The notes below the pieces were generated by a model, which had not been told where the DNA came from, did no database searches, and saw nothing but the letters and a program-made list of their open reading frames with translations. Positions 1-6,138 of a stretch of DNA of 7,938 nucleotides are shown in pieces (position 1 is the first letter of the stretch; each line of letters opens with the position of its first letter). The DNA is from Pseudomonadota bacterium (GTDB lineage Bacteria > Chloroflexota > Ktedonobacteria > Ktedonobacterales > JACDGC01): contig JAJPKG010000129.1 in NCBI GenBank assembly GCA_021323815.1, forward strand, positions 1 to 7,938, read 5' to 3'. A program made the position numbers and the translations under genes.

Positions 1-644
1 TCCACCTGGTTGCCGGCGGTGGCCTGGGCGCTGTTGACCGTCATCAGCCAGGTATGAGCGATCTGCACCTGGTCGCCGACCTGGAAATGGTGGTTGGTGG
101 GTTCCGTCGTGGTGTTGCCGCTCACCAGCGCGGCGTTCGGCCCGCTGTTGGCCCCATTGCTGAAGAAATTGCGGGCGAACGCGACGCCGCCGACCACCAC
201 GATGAGCAGCGCGCAGAGGATCAGCGTGACCACCAGCGGCGCGTTATTGCGCGGCTGCCGCTCTTGCCGGATGATCTGTGATGGATAGCCGCCGGACACC
301 TGATAGATCTGAGACGGCGGCATGTAGATCCCTGACGGCGACGAGCCGGTGGCAGCCGGATACGTTCCCGGCGGGTAGTTCGGCGGCGGAATGTATCCCG
401 GCGGGGGCGGCGCAGAGGCTTGCTGCGGCGGATAGGGCGATGCCGCCGGATAGGACGACGGCTCAGACGTGGCAGACGTGGCGGGCGTCACATATCCCGA
501 AACGCCCAATGGCAGCGAATAGCTGGATGATGGCGGAAAATAGGGCGCGGGCGGTTCCGGTTGATTGACCGGCATCCCTGCGTTTGGTTGGCTGCGAGAC
601 GGCTCCGGCGTGGCGGGCGACTGCGCCTCTCGGTTCGGCTGCAT
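1..644 (-). CDS. Pro/Tyr-rich single-pass membrane protein, DUF4352-like domain (3'-truncated by window edge)
   Basis: The frame is open from the ATG at 644 to the left edge, giving 214 codons with no stop. An AAGGAG Shine-Dalgarno precedes the ATG by about 5 nt (bases 651-656 on the plus strand). Residues 1 to about 134 are low-complexity and rich in Pro, Ser and Tyr (PPPPGYIPPPNYPPG near 79-93). A hydrophobic helix follows at about 137-156 (LVVTLILCALLIVVVGGVAF), preceded by RQERQPRNN and followed by ARN. With the positive charges before the helix, the tail is probably cytoplasmic and the C-terminus outside. From about residue 186 the sequence FQVGDQVQIAHTWLMTVNSAQ resembles the start of DUF4352-type immunoglobulin-like extracellular domains ('vGd.v.....v.V.s'). 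The architecture is common in Gram-positive bacteria and Chloroflexota. Function is unknown; adhesion, sensing or envelope roles are possible. The membrane topology is well supported and the domain name only moderately. Confidence 0.75.
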   Translation of the reverse strand, partial: MQPNREAQSPATPEPSRSQPNAGMPVNQPEPPAPYFPPSSSYSLPLGVSGYVTPATSATSEPSSYPAASPYPPQQASAPPPPGYIPPPNYPPGTYPAATGSSPSGIYMPPSQIYQVSGGYPSQIIRQERQPRNNAPLVVTLILCALLIVVVGGVAFARNFFSNGANSGPNAALVSGNTTTEPTNHHFQVGDQVQIAHTWLMTVNSAQATAGNQV

Positions 645-701
645 GGCTGGCTCCTTCACATTCCAGGCGGGCGAATCCCATCTTGCGCGTTCATATGGTA
701 T

Positions 702-771
702 CGTGAATGACACATGCCGCGTGGGAGCGCTGTGAGCGCAGCCACCACGCGCATGCGGTGTCAGATTCACG
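702..771. repeat. 70-bp imperfect dyad between divergent genes
   Basis: Matching segments appear in order on both sides of a centre: CGTGAAT (702-708) with ATTCACG (765-771), GACAC (709-713) with GTGTC (758-762), and CGCGTGG (718-724) with CCACGCG (745-751). At the centre is a perfect GCGCT-gtg-AGCGC hairpin (727-739). The dyad lies between the starts of the membrane-protein gene (minus) and the peptidase gene (plus). It could be an operator, a cruciform-forming repeat or a small degenerate mobile repeat. The symmetry is seen directly; any function is inferred. Confidence 0.55.
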
Positions 772-803
772 GACTGTAGATGAGCATGCAGCACGCCAAA
801 CTG

Positions 804-858
804 TACTATAGAGGCATCGGCATTCCGTAAGGGCGAGGCATGCCTCACACGTTTGAGG
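804..858 (+). promoter_or_regulatory. Leader of the M20 peptidase gene: weak -10-like TACTAT, palindrome, Shine-Dalgarno
   Basis: TACTAT at 804-809 is a plausible -10 box, but no good -35 lies 16-18 bp upstream, so the promoter call is weak. A perfect 12-bp palindrome, GAGGCATGCCTC, occupies 835-846. GAGG at 855-858 is a Shine-Dalgarno 7 nt before the ATG at 866 and supports that start. Confidence 0.3.
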
Positions 859-865
859 TTTTCGC

Positions 866-2230
866 ATGACTATTCACGCACCAGCGGGCATCGATTGGGC
901 GATGCTGACAGATGAAGCGCAGCGCCACTTGCAGGCGTTGTTGCGCTGCAACACCACCAATCCCCCCGGCAATGAATATCTGGCGGCGGCCTATCTGCGC
1001 GAGCAATTGCAAGCAGCAGGCATCGAGCCGGACCTGATCGAGCCGTCACCGGGCCGCGTGTCGCTGTGGGCGCGGCTGCCGGGAACGGGTGCGCAGCGGC
1101 CATTACTTCTGGTCTCGCACACCGATGTCGTCCCTGTCGAACGCGACCAGTGGACGCGCGATCCCTTCGGCGGTGAGCTGCATGACGGCTTCATCTATGG
1201 GCGCGGCGCGGTGGATATGAAGGACATGCTGGCGCTGGAACTGACGCTGTTTCTCCACTTCGCCCAGCGCGCGCAAGAGACCGGCCAGCGCCTCAGCCGC
1301 GACCTGATCCTGCTGGCCGTCGCGGATGAAGAGGACGGCGGCGCGCACGGCATGAAATGGATTGTGGAGAATCGCCCCGAACTGGTTGACGCCGAATATG
1401 CCCTCAACGAGGGCGGCGGCATGGGAATGGATATCGGCGGGCAGCGCGTCTATCTCTGCGAGTTGGCCCAGAAAGGATCGATCCGCGTGACGCTGCGGGC
1501 GCGGGGGCAGCCGGGCCACGCCGCCATTCCGCACGCTGATCAGGCGGTGGCGCGTCTGGCGCGGGCCATCAGCCGCGTCACCAGCGCGCCGCTGCCGCTG
1601 CACGTCATTCCCACCGCGCGGCGCTTCATCCAGATCCTCGTCGCCACCCAGCGCCAGCCGCAGCGCGGCATGCTGGCCCAGGTGGTGAACCCGCTGCTTT
1701 CCGATACGATCCTTGCGCGCCTGCCGGATCAACGGGTGGCCGACGGGTTGCGCGCCATGCTGCACAACACCGCCACCCCAACGCTGCTGCACGCCGGCAC
1801 CGCGCTCAACGTCATCCCCGGCGAGGCGACAGTGAAACTGGACTGTCGCATCATCCCCGGCCAGACGGCGGAAACGCTGGTGGGCGAACTGCGCCGCCAC
1901 ATCGGCGATCCCGCTGTCGCCGTCGAGCCGGAACCGATGTCACCGGGCTACGAGATGCGCCCCACCCCGCTCTTCGATGCCATCCAGGCGGCCATCGCCA
2001 AAGAAGAACCCAACGCTGTCGTCGCGCCCTATCTTTTCCCGGCGGTGAGCGATTCGCGCTTTTTAGCGCCGCTCGGCGTCACAGCGTATGGCTTCGTGCC
2101 CCACCAGCCGGAACCGGGCGTGCCGCCGGTGCAGGCGTTGGCGCACGGCCACGACGAGCGCGTCTCGGTTGCCAACCTGGGCTTCGGCCTGCGCGTGTTG
2201 TACGATGTCATCCAGACGATCAGCGAATGA
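866..2230 (+). CDS. M20 family metallopeptidase (ArgE/DapE/carboxypeptidase G2/aminoacylase-like)
   Basis: This 454-aa protein is a probable di-zinc, cytoplasmic amidohydrolase that cleaves an N-acyl amino acid or dipeptide-like substrate. Motifs appear in family order. SHTDVVP holds metal ligand H85 and D87. GRGAVDMKD holds bridging ligand D117. ADEEDGG holds the likely general base E155 and ligand E156. NEGGG holds ligand E182, and HGHDERV near the C-terminus holds ligand H427. The inserted dimerisation (lid) domain spans about 197-330, with GQPGHAAIPH contributing the conserved H218, NVIPGEA at 315-321 and DCRIIPG at 326-332. Length and motif spacing are normal for the family, so the enzyme looks intact. 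The start is supported by a GAGG motif 7 nt upstream. No neighbour indicates the substrate, so no gene symbol is given. It is read alone, and a repeat begins directly after its stop codon. Confidence 0.93.
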   Translation: MTIHAPAGIDWAMLTDEAQRHLQALLRCNTTNPPGNEYLAAAYLREQLQAAGIEPDLIEPSPGRVSLWARLPGTGAQRPLLLVSHTDVVPVERDQWTRDPFGGELHDGFIYGRGAVDMKDMLALELTLFLHFAQRAQETGQRLSRDLILLAVADEEDGGAHGMKWIVENRPELVDAEYALNEGGGMGMDIGGQRVYLCELAQKGSIRVTLRARGQPGHAAIPHADQAVARLARAISRVTSAPLPLHVIPTARRFIQILVATQRQPQRGMLAQVVNPLLSDTILARLPDQRVADGLRAMLHNTATPTLLHAGTALNVIPGEATVKLDCRIIPGQTAETLVGELRRHIGDPAVAVEPEPMSPGYEMRPTPLFDAIQAAIAKEEPNAVVAPYLFPAVSDSRFLAPLGVTAYGFVPHQPEPGVPPVQALAHGHDERVSVANLGFGLRVLYDVIQTISE

Positions 2231-2279
2231 AAGGACGGGAACGCGAAGATCACGAAGGTTAAGCAGAAACGCGAGGATA
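2231..2279 (+). repeat. GA-rich 9-nt-period intergenic repeat, copy A (directly after peptidase stop)
   Basis: The repeat begins at the base after the TGA of the peptidase gene. It is built of units about 9 nt long with a core like ACGCGAAG or CACGAAG. Bases 2233-2261 are an exact 29-nt inverted match to 7318-7346. Such strings often give spurious small 'KDAK/KDTK' proteins when translated; I do not regard it as coding. Confidence 0.85.
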
Positions 2280-2310
2280 CATGAGTGAATGTGCAATCTC
2301 AAGGGACAGG

Positions 2311-2390
2311 CATTCTTTTTTTTGTCTTTCTTACCATCTTTGTGTCCCTTCGTTATCTTCGCGTCCTTCGCGTTCTCGTCCTTATTTTTC
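2311..2390 (-). repeat. GA-rich 9-nt-period intergenic repeat, copy B (inverted, before glpK)
   Basis: On the minus strand this is a run of 9-nt units (AACGCGAAG, GACGCGAAG, ATAACGAAG, GGACACAAAG) that degenerates into A/G-rich sequence, so the plus strand is a pyrimidine tract. Bases 2366-2383 can pair with 2231-2248 over 18 bp with one G-U pair. AAGGGACA (2301-2308) pairs with TGTCCCTT (2343-2350) inside that stem. The structure ends 7 nt before the glpK Shine-Dalgarno and is followed by ATTTTTC, so it could act as a terminator for the peptidase transcript. Confidence 0.75.
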
Positions 2391-2396
2391 AGGAGG
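2391..2396 (+). promoter_or_regulatory. Strong ribosome binding site of glpK (AGGAGG)
   Basis: AGGAGG lies 9 nt before the ATG at 2406 and fixes the glpK start. It directly follows the inverted-repeat stem, so folding of that stem could affect access to this site (inference). Confidence 0.85.
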
Positions 2397-2405
2397 TAAA
2401 CGACG

Positions 2406-3914
2406 ATGGCGCGCTTCATTCTGGCGTTGGATCAAGGAACGACCAGCTCGCGGGCGATGCTCTTTGACGCGGCGGGCCGGCCCGTGAGCATGGCGCAGCA
2501 AGAGTTCCCGCAGATCTTCCCCGCGCCGGGGCTGGTGGAACACGATCCAGAGGCGATCTGGCAGTCGCAACTGGCGACGGCGCGCGCGGCGATGGCGCAG
2601 GCAGGTGCAACGGCGGCGGACGTGGCCGGCATCGGCATCACCAACCAGCGCGAGACCACCGTGCTGTGGGAGCGCGCCACCGGCAGGCCCGTGCACAACG
2701 CCATCGTCTGGCAGAGCCGCCTCACCGAGCCGATCTGCGCCGACCTGCGCGCCCGCGGGCTGGCGGATGCCGTGCGTGCCAAGACGGGACTGGTCATCGA
2801 CGCTTATTTTTCCGGCACCAAGATCGCCTGGCTGCTGGAGAACGTGCCGGGGTTGCGGGCGCGGGCCGAAGCGGGCGAGATCGCCTTTGGCACCATCGAC
2901 ACCTTCTTGCTGTGGCGGCTTTCCGGCGGCAAAGTTCACGCGACGGACTATTCCAACGCCTCGCGCACCCTGATCTTCAATATTCATACGCTTGATTGGG
3001 ATGACGACCTGCTGCGCGAACTGGGCATCCCGCGCGCGATGTTGCCACGCGTGTTGCCATCCAGCCAGATCTATGGCATGACTGATCCAGCGCTTTTCGG
3101 CGGGGAGATCCCCCTGGCGGGCGCGGCGGGCGATCAGCAGGCGGCGACCTTTGGCCAGGCGTGCTTCGCGCCGGGGATGGCGAAAAATACCTATGGCACC
3201 GGCATCTTTCTGATGCTCAACACCGGCTCTGCGCCGGTCGCCAGCAAACACGGGCTGCTGACCACCATCGCCTGGGGGCTGGGCGCGGCGAACGCCCCCG
3301 CCATCACTTATGCCCTGGAAGGCAGCATCTTCGTCGGCGGCGCTGCCGTGCAGTGGTTGCGCGATGGGCTGGGGATCATCAAGCAGAGCAGCGACGTGGA
3401 GGCGCTGGCGGCGAGCGTGTCCGACACCGGTGGCGTCTATCTGGTGCCGGCCTTCACCGGCCTGGGCGCGCCCTATTGGGATGCCGAAGCGCGGGGGGCG
3501 ATTTTGGGGCTGACGCGCGGCACCACCGCCGCGCACATCGCCCGCGCCACCATCGCCAGCATGGCCTATCAGACCCGCGACGTGCTGGACGCGATGCTGG
3601 CCGACATGGCCGCGCAGGGCAACGCCGCGCCCCTGCAAGCGCTGCGCGTGGACGGCGGCGCTGCCGTCAACAATCTGCTGATGCAATTCCAGGCTGACAT
3701 CCTGAATCTTCCTGTGGAGCGCCCGCGCGTCACTGAAACCACCGCTCTCGGCGCGGCCTATCTCGCCGGCATCGCGACGGGCGTGTATCCTGACCTGGCG
3801 ACATTGCAATCCCACTGGGCGCTGGATCGCCGCTTCACCCCCACCATGCCCGCCGAAGAGCGCGCCGCGAAATACGCCGGCTGGCAGCGCGCTGTGCAGC
3901 GCGTGCTGGGGTGA
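2406..3914 (+). CDS. glpK: Glycerol kinase
   Basis: This 502-aa FGGY carbohydrate kinase transfers phosphate from ATP to glycerol, giving sn-glycerol 3-phosphate for lipid synthesis or catabolism in the cytoplasm. Visible motifs are DQGTTSSRA (9-17, phosphate loop), NQRETT (80-85) with glycerol contacts R82 and E83, AIVWQ (99-103), AYFSGTK (133-139) with Y134, GAAGDQQAATFGQ (239-251) with likely catalytic base D243, NTYGTG (261-266), EGSIFVGGAAVQWLRD (305-320) and RVDGGAAVNNLLMQ (414-427). Length is typical and there is no disruption. The segment QIYGMTDPALFGGEIP (221-236) lacks both the histidine phosphorylated by HPr in Firmicutes homologues and the GGKGGTR fructose-1,6-bisphosphate loop of E. 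coli GlpK, so neither control is expected. No glpF or glpD is adjacent. A strong AGGAGG fixes the start. Confidence 0.97.
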   Translation: MARFILALDQGTTSSRAMLFDAAGRPVSMAQQEFPQIFPAPGLVEHDPEAIWQSQLATARAAMAQAGATAADVAGIGITNQRETTVLWERATGRPVHNAIVWQSRLTEPICADLRARGLADAVRAKTGLVIDAYFSGTKIAWLLENVPGLRARAEAGEIAFGTIDTFLLWRLSGGKVHATDYSNASRTLIFNIHTLDWDDDLLRELGIPRAMLPRVLPSSQIYGMTDPALFGGEIPLAGAAGDQQAATFGQACFAPGMAKNTYGTGIFLMLNTGSAPVASKHGLLTTIAWGLGAANAPAITYALEGSIFVGGAAVQWLRDGLGIIKQSSDVEALAASVSDTGGVYLVPAFTGLGAPYWDAEARGAILGLTRGTTAAHIARATIASMAYQTRDVLDAMLADMAAQGNAAPLQALRVDGGAAVNNLLMQFQADILNLPVERPRVTETTALGAAYLAGIATGVYPDLATLQSHWALDRRFTPTMPAEERAAKYAGWQRAVQRVLG

Positions 3915-3945
3915 GGCATCTCATGTTATTTTGCATGGAGGGAAT

Positions 3946-4812
3946 ATGCCAACGAACGATAACGCCTTCAAGGTGATGTTCGAGAAGGAGCCAGCGCAAT
4001 TTCTGGCACGCATCCTGCCAGGAGCAGAGTTGCTGGAAGTGCTTTCCCCTGAACTGCCACGCGAATCGCTTTATGTTGATGTGCTGCTGCGGATACGGTA
4101 TCATGGAAAGGAATATATCTTGCATGTCGAGGTGCAGACGGCAGCCGATCCCACTATGCCCGCACGCATCTTGCAGTACATCGGCCTGACGTGGATCCGC
4201 AGAAAGCTCCCCGTCCTGCCTATCGTCATCTATCTGTTTCCGGTCAATGTACCTGATGCTTCCTGGCAGATGGATGGGCCGGGTGGACCGGTGGTGACGT
4301 TGAACTATCAGGTGATCAAACTGTGGGAAGAACCAGTCGAGGAGTGGCTGGCATCGGGGCAACAGGCACCATTGATCTTCACCCCCTTGCTCAAGGGCGC
4401 GACGATGGAGAGCGTGGGACAAGCTGCCAGCCAGATAGAGCAAATCGCCGATGTAGCGGAACGGGGCAACGCCTTGAACTATCTGGTGTTGTTTGCCATC
4501 CGAAAATTTGGCCGGGATACAGTCCTCACCTATCTGAAGGAGAATGCGCTGATGAACACCTTCATCACTGAGTCGGAATGGTATCAGGAGATCTTGCAAC
4601 GCGGCGAACAACGCGGCGAACAACGCGGCGAACAACGGATGGTGCAGCGCGCGCTGGAAGGCCGTTTCGGCACCGTGCCGCAAGACATTCTGGATGCGCT
4701 GCCAAACGCAGATGAGGCGACGCTGGAAGCGATTGTGTTGCATATCACCACCGACAGCATTGATCAGGTGCGTGAGCGGCTGGGGTTAGCGCCCCAAGCG
4801 TCTCAACCGTGA
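3946..4812 (+). CDS. Rpn/PD-(D/E)XK family putative transposase-nuclease with DUF4351-like tail
   Basis: The 288-aa product resembles Rpn-type recombination-promoting nucleases (related to Transposase_31 and other PD-(D/E)XK proteins). The nuclease core is visible as SLYVDVLLRI (D45) followed by EYILHVEVQT (E62, Q64), the D...ExQ form usual in this group. LPIVIYLFPV (91-100) matches the next conserved strand. The C-terminus has three perfect QRGE repeats (218-229), then LEGRFGTVPQDILDALP and a helical end ending DQVRERLG, similar to DUF4351. The ATG at 3946 is preceded by GGAGGG with a short spacer. An in-frame TTG at 3931 is possible but overlaps no better site. Base composition looks less GC-rich than glpK and the peptidase, consistent with transfer. 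It lies 31 nt after glpK and directly before a truncated restriction-enzyme remnant. Activity on DNA is inferred from the family. Confidence 0.85.
   Translation: MPTNDNAFKVMFEKEPAQFLARILPGAELLEVLSPELPRESLYVDVLLRIRYHGKEYILHVEVQTAADPTMPARILQYIGLTWIRRKLPVLPIVIYLFPVNVPDASWQMDGPGGPVVTLNYQVIKLWEEPVEEWLASGQQAPLIFTPLLKGATMESVGQAASQIEQIADVAERGNALNYLVLFAIRKFGRDTVLTYLKENALMNTFITESEWYQEILQRGEQRGEQRGEQRMVQRALEGRFGTVPQDILDALPNADEATLEAIVLHITTDSIDQVRERLGLAPQASQP
4597..4632 (+). repeat. Three perfect 12-bp tandem repeats (CAACGCGGCGAA) inside the nuclease gene
   Basis: Three identical 12-bp copies plus a partial fourth (CAACG) encode QRGE-QRGE-QRGE. The unit is a multiple of three, so a copy-number change would alter the length of a charged linker or helix without breaking the frame. 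Confidence 0.95.
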
Positions 4813-4861
4813 TGCGCCACCCCGTTCCCTGACACAGAACCGGAACCCGCCGCAAGCCGCC

Positions 4862-5371
4862 ACAGATGTCTTCAGCTATATGTATGCCGTCTTTCACTCG
4901 CCGGAATATCGCGAGCGCTACGCCGAATATCTGAAGACCGACTTCCCACGTCTGCCGCTGACGGGTGACACCGCGCTCTTCCGTGACCTGTGCCGGCTTG
5001 GCGACGAACTGGTGGGGCTGCACCTGATGGAACGCACGGCACCGCGCTTGCCTGACTTTCCGCAGCCGGGCGACAACGTGGTGAGCGACGTGCGCTATGC
5101 TCCGCCCACACCGAACGATCCCGTTGGGCGGGTCTATATCAACGCCACGCAATATTTCGCCGGCGTCGCGCCGGAAGTCTGGGAATTTCATGTCGGCGGC
5201 TATCAGGTCTGTCACAAATGGCTGAAAGATCGCAAGGGCCGCACGCTGAGCTATGACGACCTGAACCATTATCGGCGCGTGGTGGGCGCGCTGAGCGAAA
5301 CCATTCGCCTGATGTCCGCCATCGACGATGCCATTGAGGCGCATGGGGGCTGGCCGCCGGGGGCGACGTAA
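4862..5371 (+). pseudogene. C-terminal remnant of a Type ISP restriction-modification enzyme (specificity domain end)
   Basis: The longest ATG-started frame (from 4880) encodes 163 aa that match, from memory of the family, the C-terminal target-recognition region of Type ISP restriction-methylation enzymes (LlaGI/LlaBIII type) and related adenine methylases. Motifs are HSPEYRERYAEYLK (7-20), LFRDLCRLGDELVGLHLME (33-51), RVYINATQYF (84-93), FHVGGYQVCHKWLKDRKGR (103-121) and YRRVVGALSETIRLM (131-145). Family-like sequence (TDVFSY) continues in frame upstream of the ATG to about 4862, and no Shine-Dalgarno precedes that ATG, so it is not a natural start. Full-length relatives are about 1,000-1,600 aa; the nuclease, helicase and methylase parts are missing. 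The break lies just after the Rpn gene stop at 4812. It is probably a non-functional relic. Confidence 0.75.
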
Positions 5372-5396
5372 TCGCCGGGCGCGATCGCCGGGGGGT

Positions 5397-5651
5397 TTAG
5401 CCCCTCGCACCCCCTGCCGCTTGTTCCAGCATCTTGTCCGGCCAAATGCCCAGCGCGCGGCCATAGCACACCATGCAATAGTCGCCCTCGGCTTCAGGAT
5501 CGTCGCCTGTGCCATAATAGGTGATGGTGTGCGGATCGCATGCCTGATGGCCGCACTTGCGCACCACTGCCGGACCACGATGCGGCAGGTTGTGCGCGAA
5601 CTGGTCGATATAACAATCGGGCATCGAATCGCTGGTGTCGCTGGGGTTCAT
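5397..5651 (-). CDS. Small Cys/His-rich protein, putative zinc-ribbon-like (unknown function)
   Basis: The 84-aa protein starts at the ATG at 5651, preceded by AGGAG with an 8-nt spacer. The frame stays open upstream, but that part lacks a good start and overlaps the divergent cupin gene, so the short form is preferred. It contains CGHQACDPH (33-41) and YCMVC (58-62). C33, C38, C59 and C62, with H35 and H41 nearby, could form one zinc site. A further Cys is at 13. The C-terminus is LGIWPDKMLEQAAGGARG. There is no TM segment or signal peptide. I do not recognise the family. A TTGACG-N16-TATACC promoter reads into it, and its stop lies 25 bp from the stop of the restriction remnant (convergent). 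Zinc binding is inferred from Cys/His spacing only. Confidence 0.7.
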   Translation of the reverse strand: MNPSDTSDSMPDCYIDQFAHNLPHRGPAVVRKCGHQACDPHTITYYGTGDDPEAEGDYCMVCYGRALGIWPDKMLEQAAGGARG

Positions 5652-5679
5652 CAGATTGGCTCCTATCGAGATGCTAGCT

Positions 5680-5711
5680 TCATGGTATACATCGCCATGA
5701 CGGTTCGTCAA
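5680..5711 (-). promoter_or_regulatory. Sigma-70-like promoter of the Cys/His gene with overlapping dyad
   Basis: On the minus strand, TTGACG (5711-5706) and TATACC (5689-5684) are separated by 16 bp, placing transcription start about 25 nt before the ATG at 5651. The perfect dyad TCATGG-N9-CCATGA (5680-5685 and 5695-5700) overlaps the -10 box, as a repressor operator would. The promoter is moderately supported; the operator role is inferred. Confidence 0.5.
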
Positions 5712-5727
5712 ATTGAGGAGGGCAGCG

Positions 5728-6135
5728 ATGCAAATCCGTCGGTTCAGCAGTGAGATGAAAACGTTGATGCCGTCGCCGCACGTGGGGATGTCTGCGGCAC
5801 CAATCCTCTTTGGGCGCGAGCAGGTGGCTGGGATGAGCGACGAGCAGATGGCGGCACGCTTCAATGGGCTGCCGATCCTCATCGACCACAGCGACGCGGC
5901 GGTGGTCGCGCTCTATTTCGAGCCGCATGCTCGGATGTTCGAGCATAACAATCCGCGCAACACGCTGTTCGTGGTGCTGCGCGGGCAGGGGTTCGTGCGC
6001 ATCGGCGGGCCGCAGGGCGAGACGCGCCCCCTGCACGCCGGCGACGCCGTGCTGTGGCCGCTGGATATCGACCACATGGTGTGGACCGAAGACGACGCGC
6101 TGGAAGGGCTTGCGATTGAACTGCCGACGAGATAG
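5728..6135 (+). CDS. Cupin-domain protein
   Basis: The 135-aa single-domain protein starts at the ATG at 5728. GGAGG at 5718-5722 with a 5-nt spacer supports this over an in-frame TTG at 5713. The cupin barrel covers about 57-133: ALYFEPHARMFEHNNPRNTL, then FVVLRGQGFVRIGG (81-94), then HAGDAVLWPLDIDHMVW (103-119). In the first cupin motif only H73 clearly remains of the usual HxH...E set (N78 sits near the Glu position). H116 is the conserved second-motif His, so metal binding may be weak or altered. Small cupins serve as isomerases, dioxygenases or ligand sensors; the substrate cannot be told here. It is divergent from the Cys/His gene, with 76 bp between the starts, so shared regulation is possible. 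Its stop lies 4 nt before an outer inverted repeat. Confidence 0.82.
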   Translation: MQIRRFSSEMKTLMPSPHVGMSAAPILFGREQVAGMSDEQMAARFNGLPILIDHSDAAVVALYFEPHARMFEHNNPRNTLFVVLRGQGFVRIGGPQGETRPLHAGDAVLWPLDIDHMVWTEDDALEGLAIELPTR

Positions 6136-6138
6136 CCA

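Noticed and set aside
1103..1900. 265-aa minus-strand frame opposite the M20 peptidase
   Set aside because: It is antisense to a clear peptidase with all metal ligands present, and shows no recognisable domain.
2063..2419. Minus-strand 118-aa frame with NAKDAKITKGHKDGKKDK
   Set aside because: It is the translation of the 9-nt-period intergenic repeat fused to antisense of the peptidase gene; no Shine-Dalgarno and no coding signal of its own.
2382..3815. Long (477-aa) minus-strand frame opposite glpK
   Set aside because: It is antisense to an unmistakable glycerol kinase; in GC-rich DNA long antisense frames are common, and the product is Arg/His/Gly-rich without motifs.
4597..4637. CRISPR-like array
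   Set aside because: The 12-bp units are contiguous without spacers and in frame within a coding gene.
3835..4743. 302-aa minus-strand frame opposite the nuclease gene
   Set aside because: It overlaps the end of glpK and the motif-bearing nuclease; its LFAALFAALFAAL run is only the antisense of the QRGE tandem repeat.
5384..5404. GGGG-tttag-CCCC hairpin between the restriction remnant and the Cys/His gene as a terminator
   Set aside because: The stem is only 4 bp and no T-run follows on either strand.
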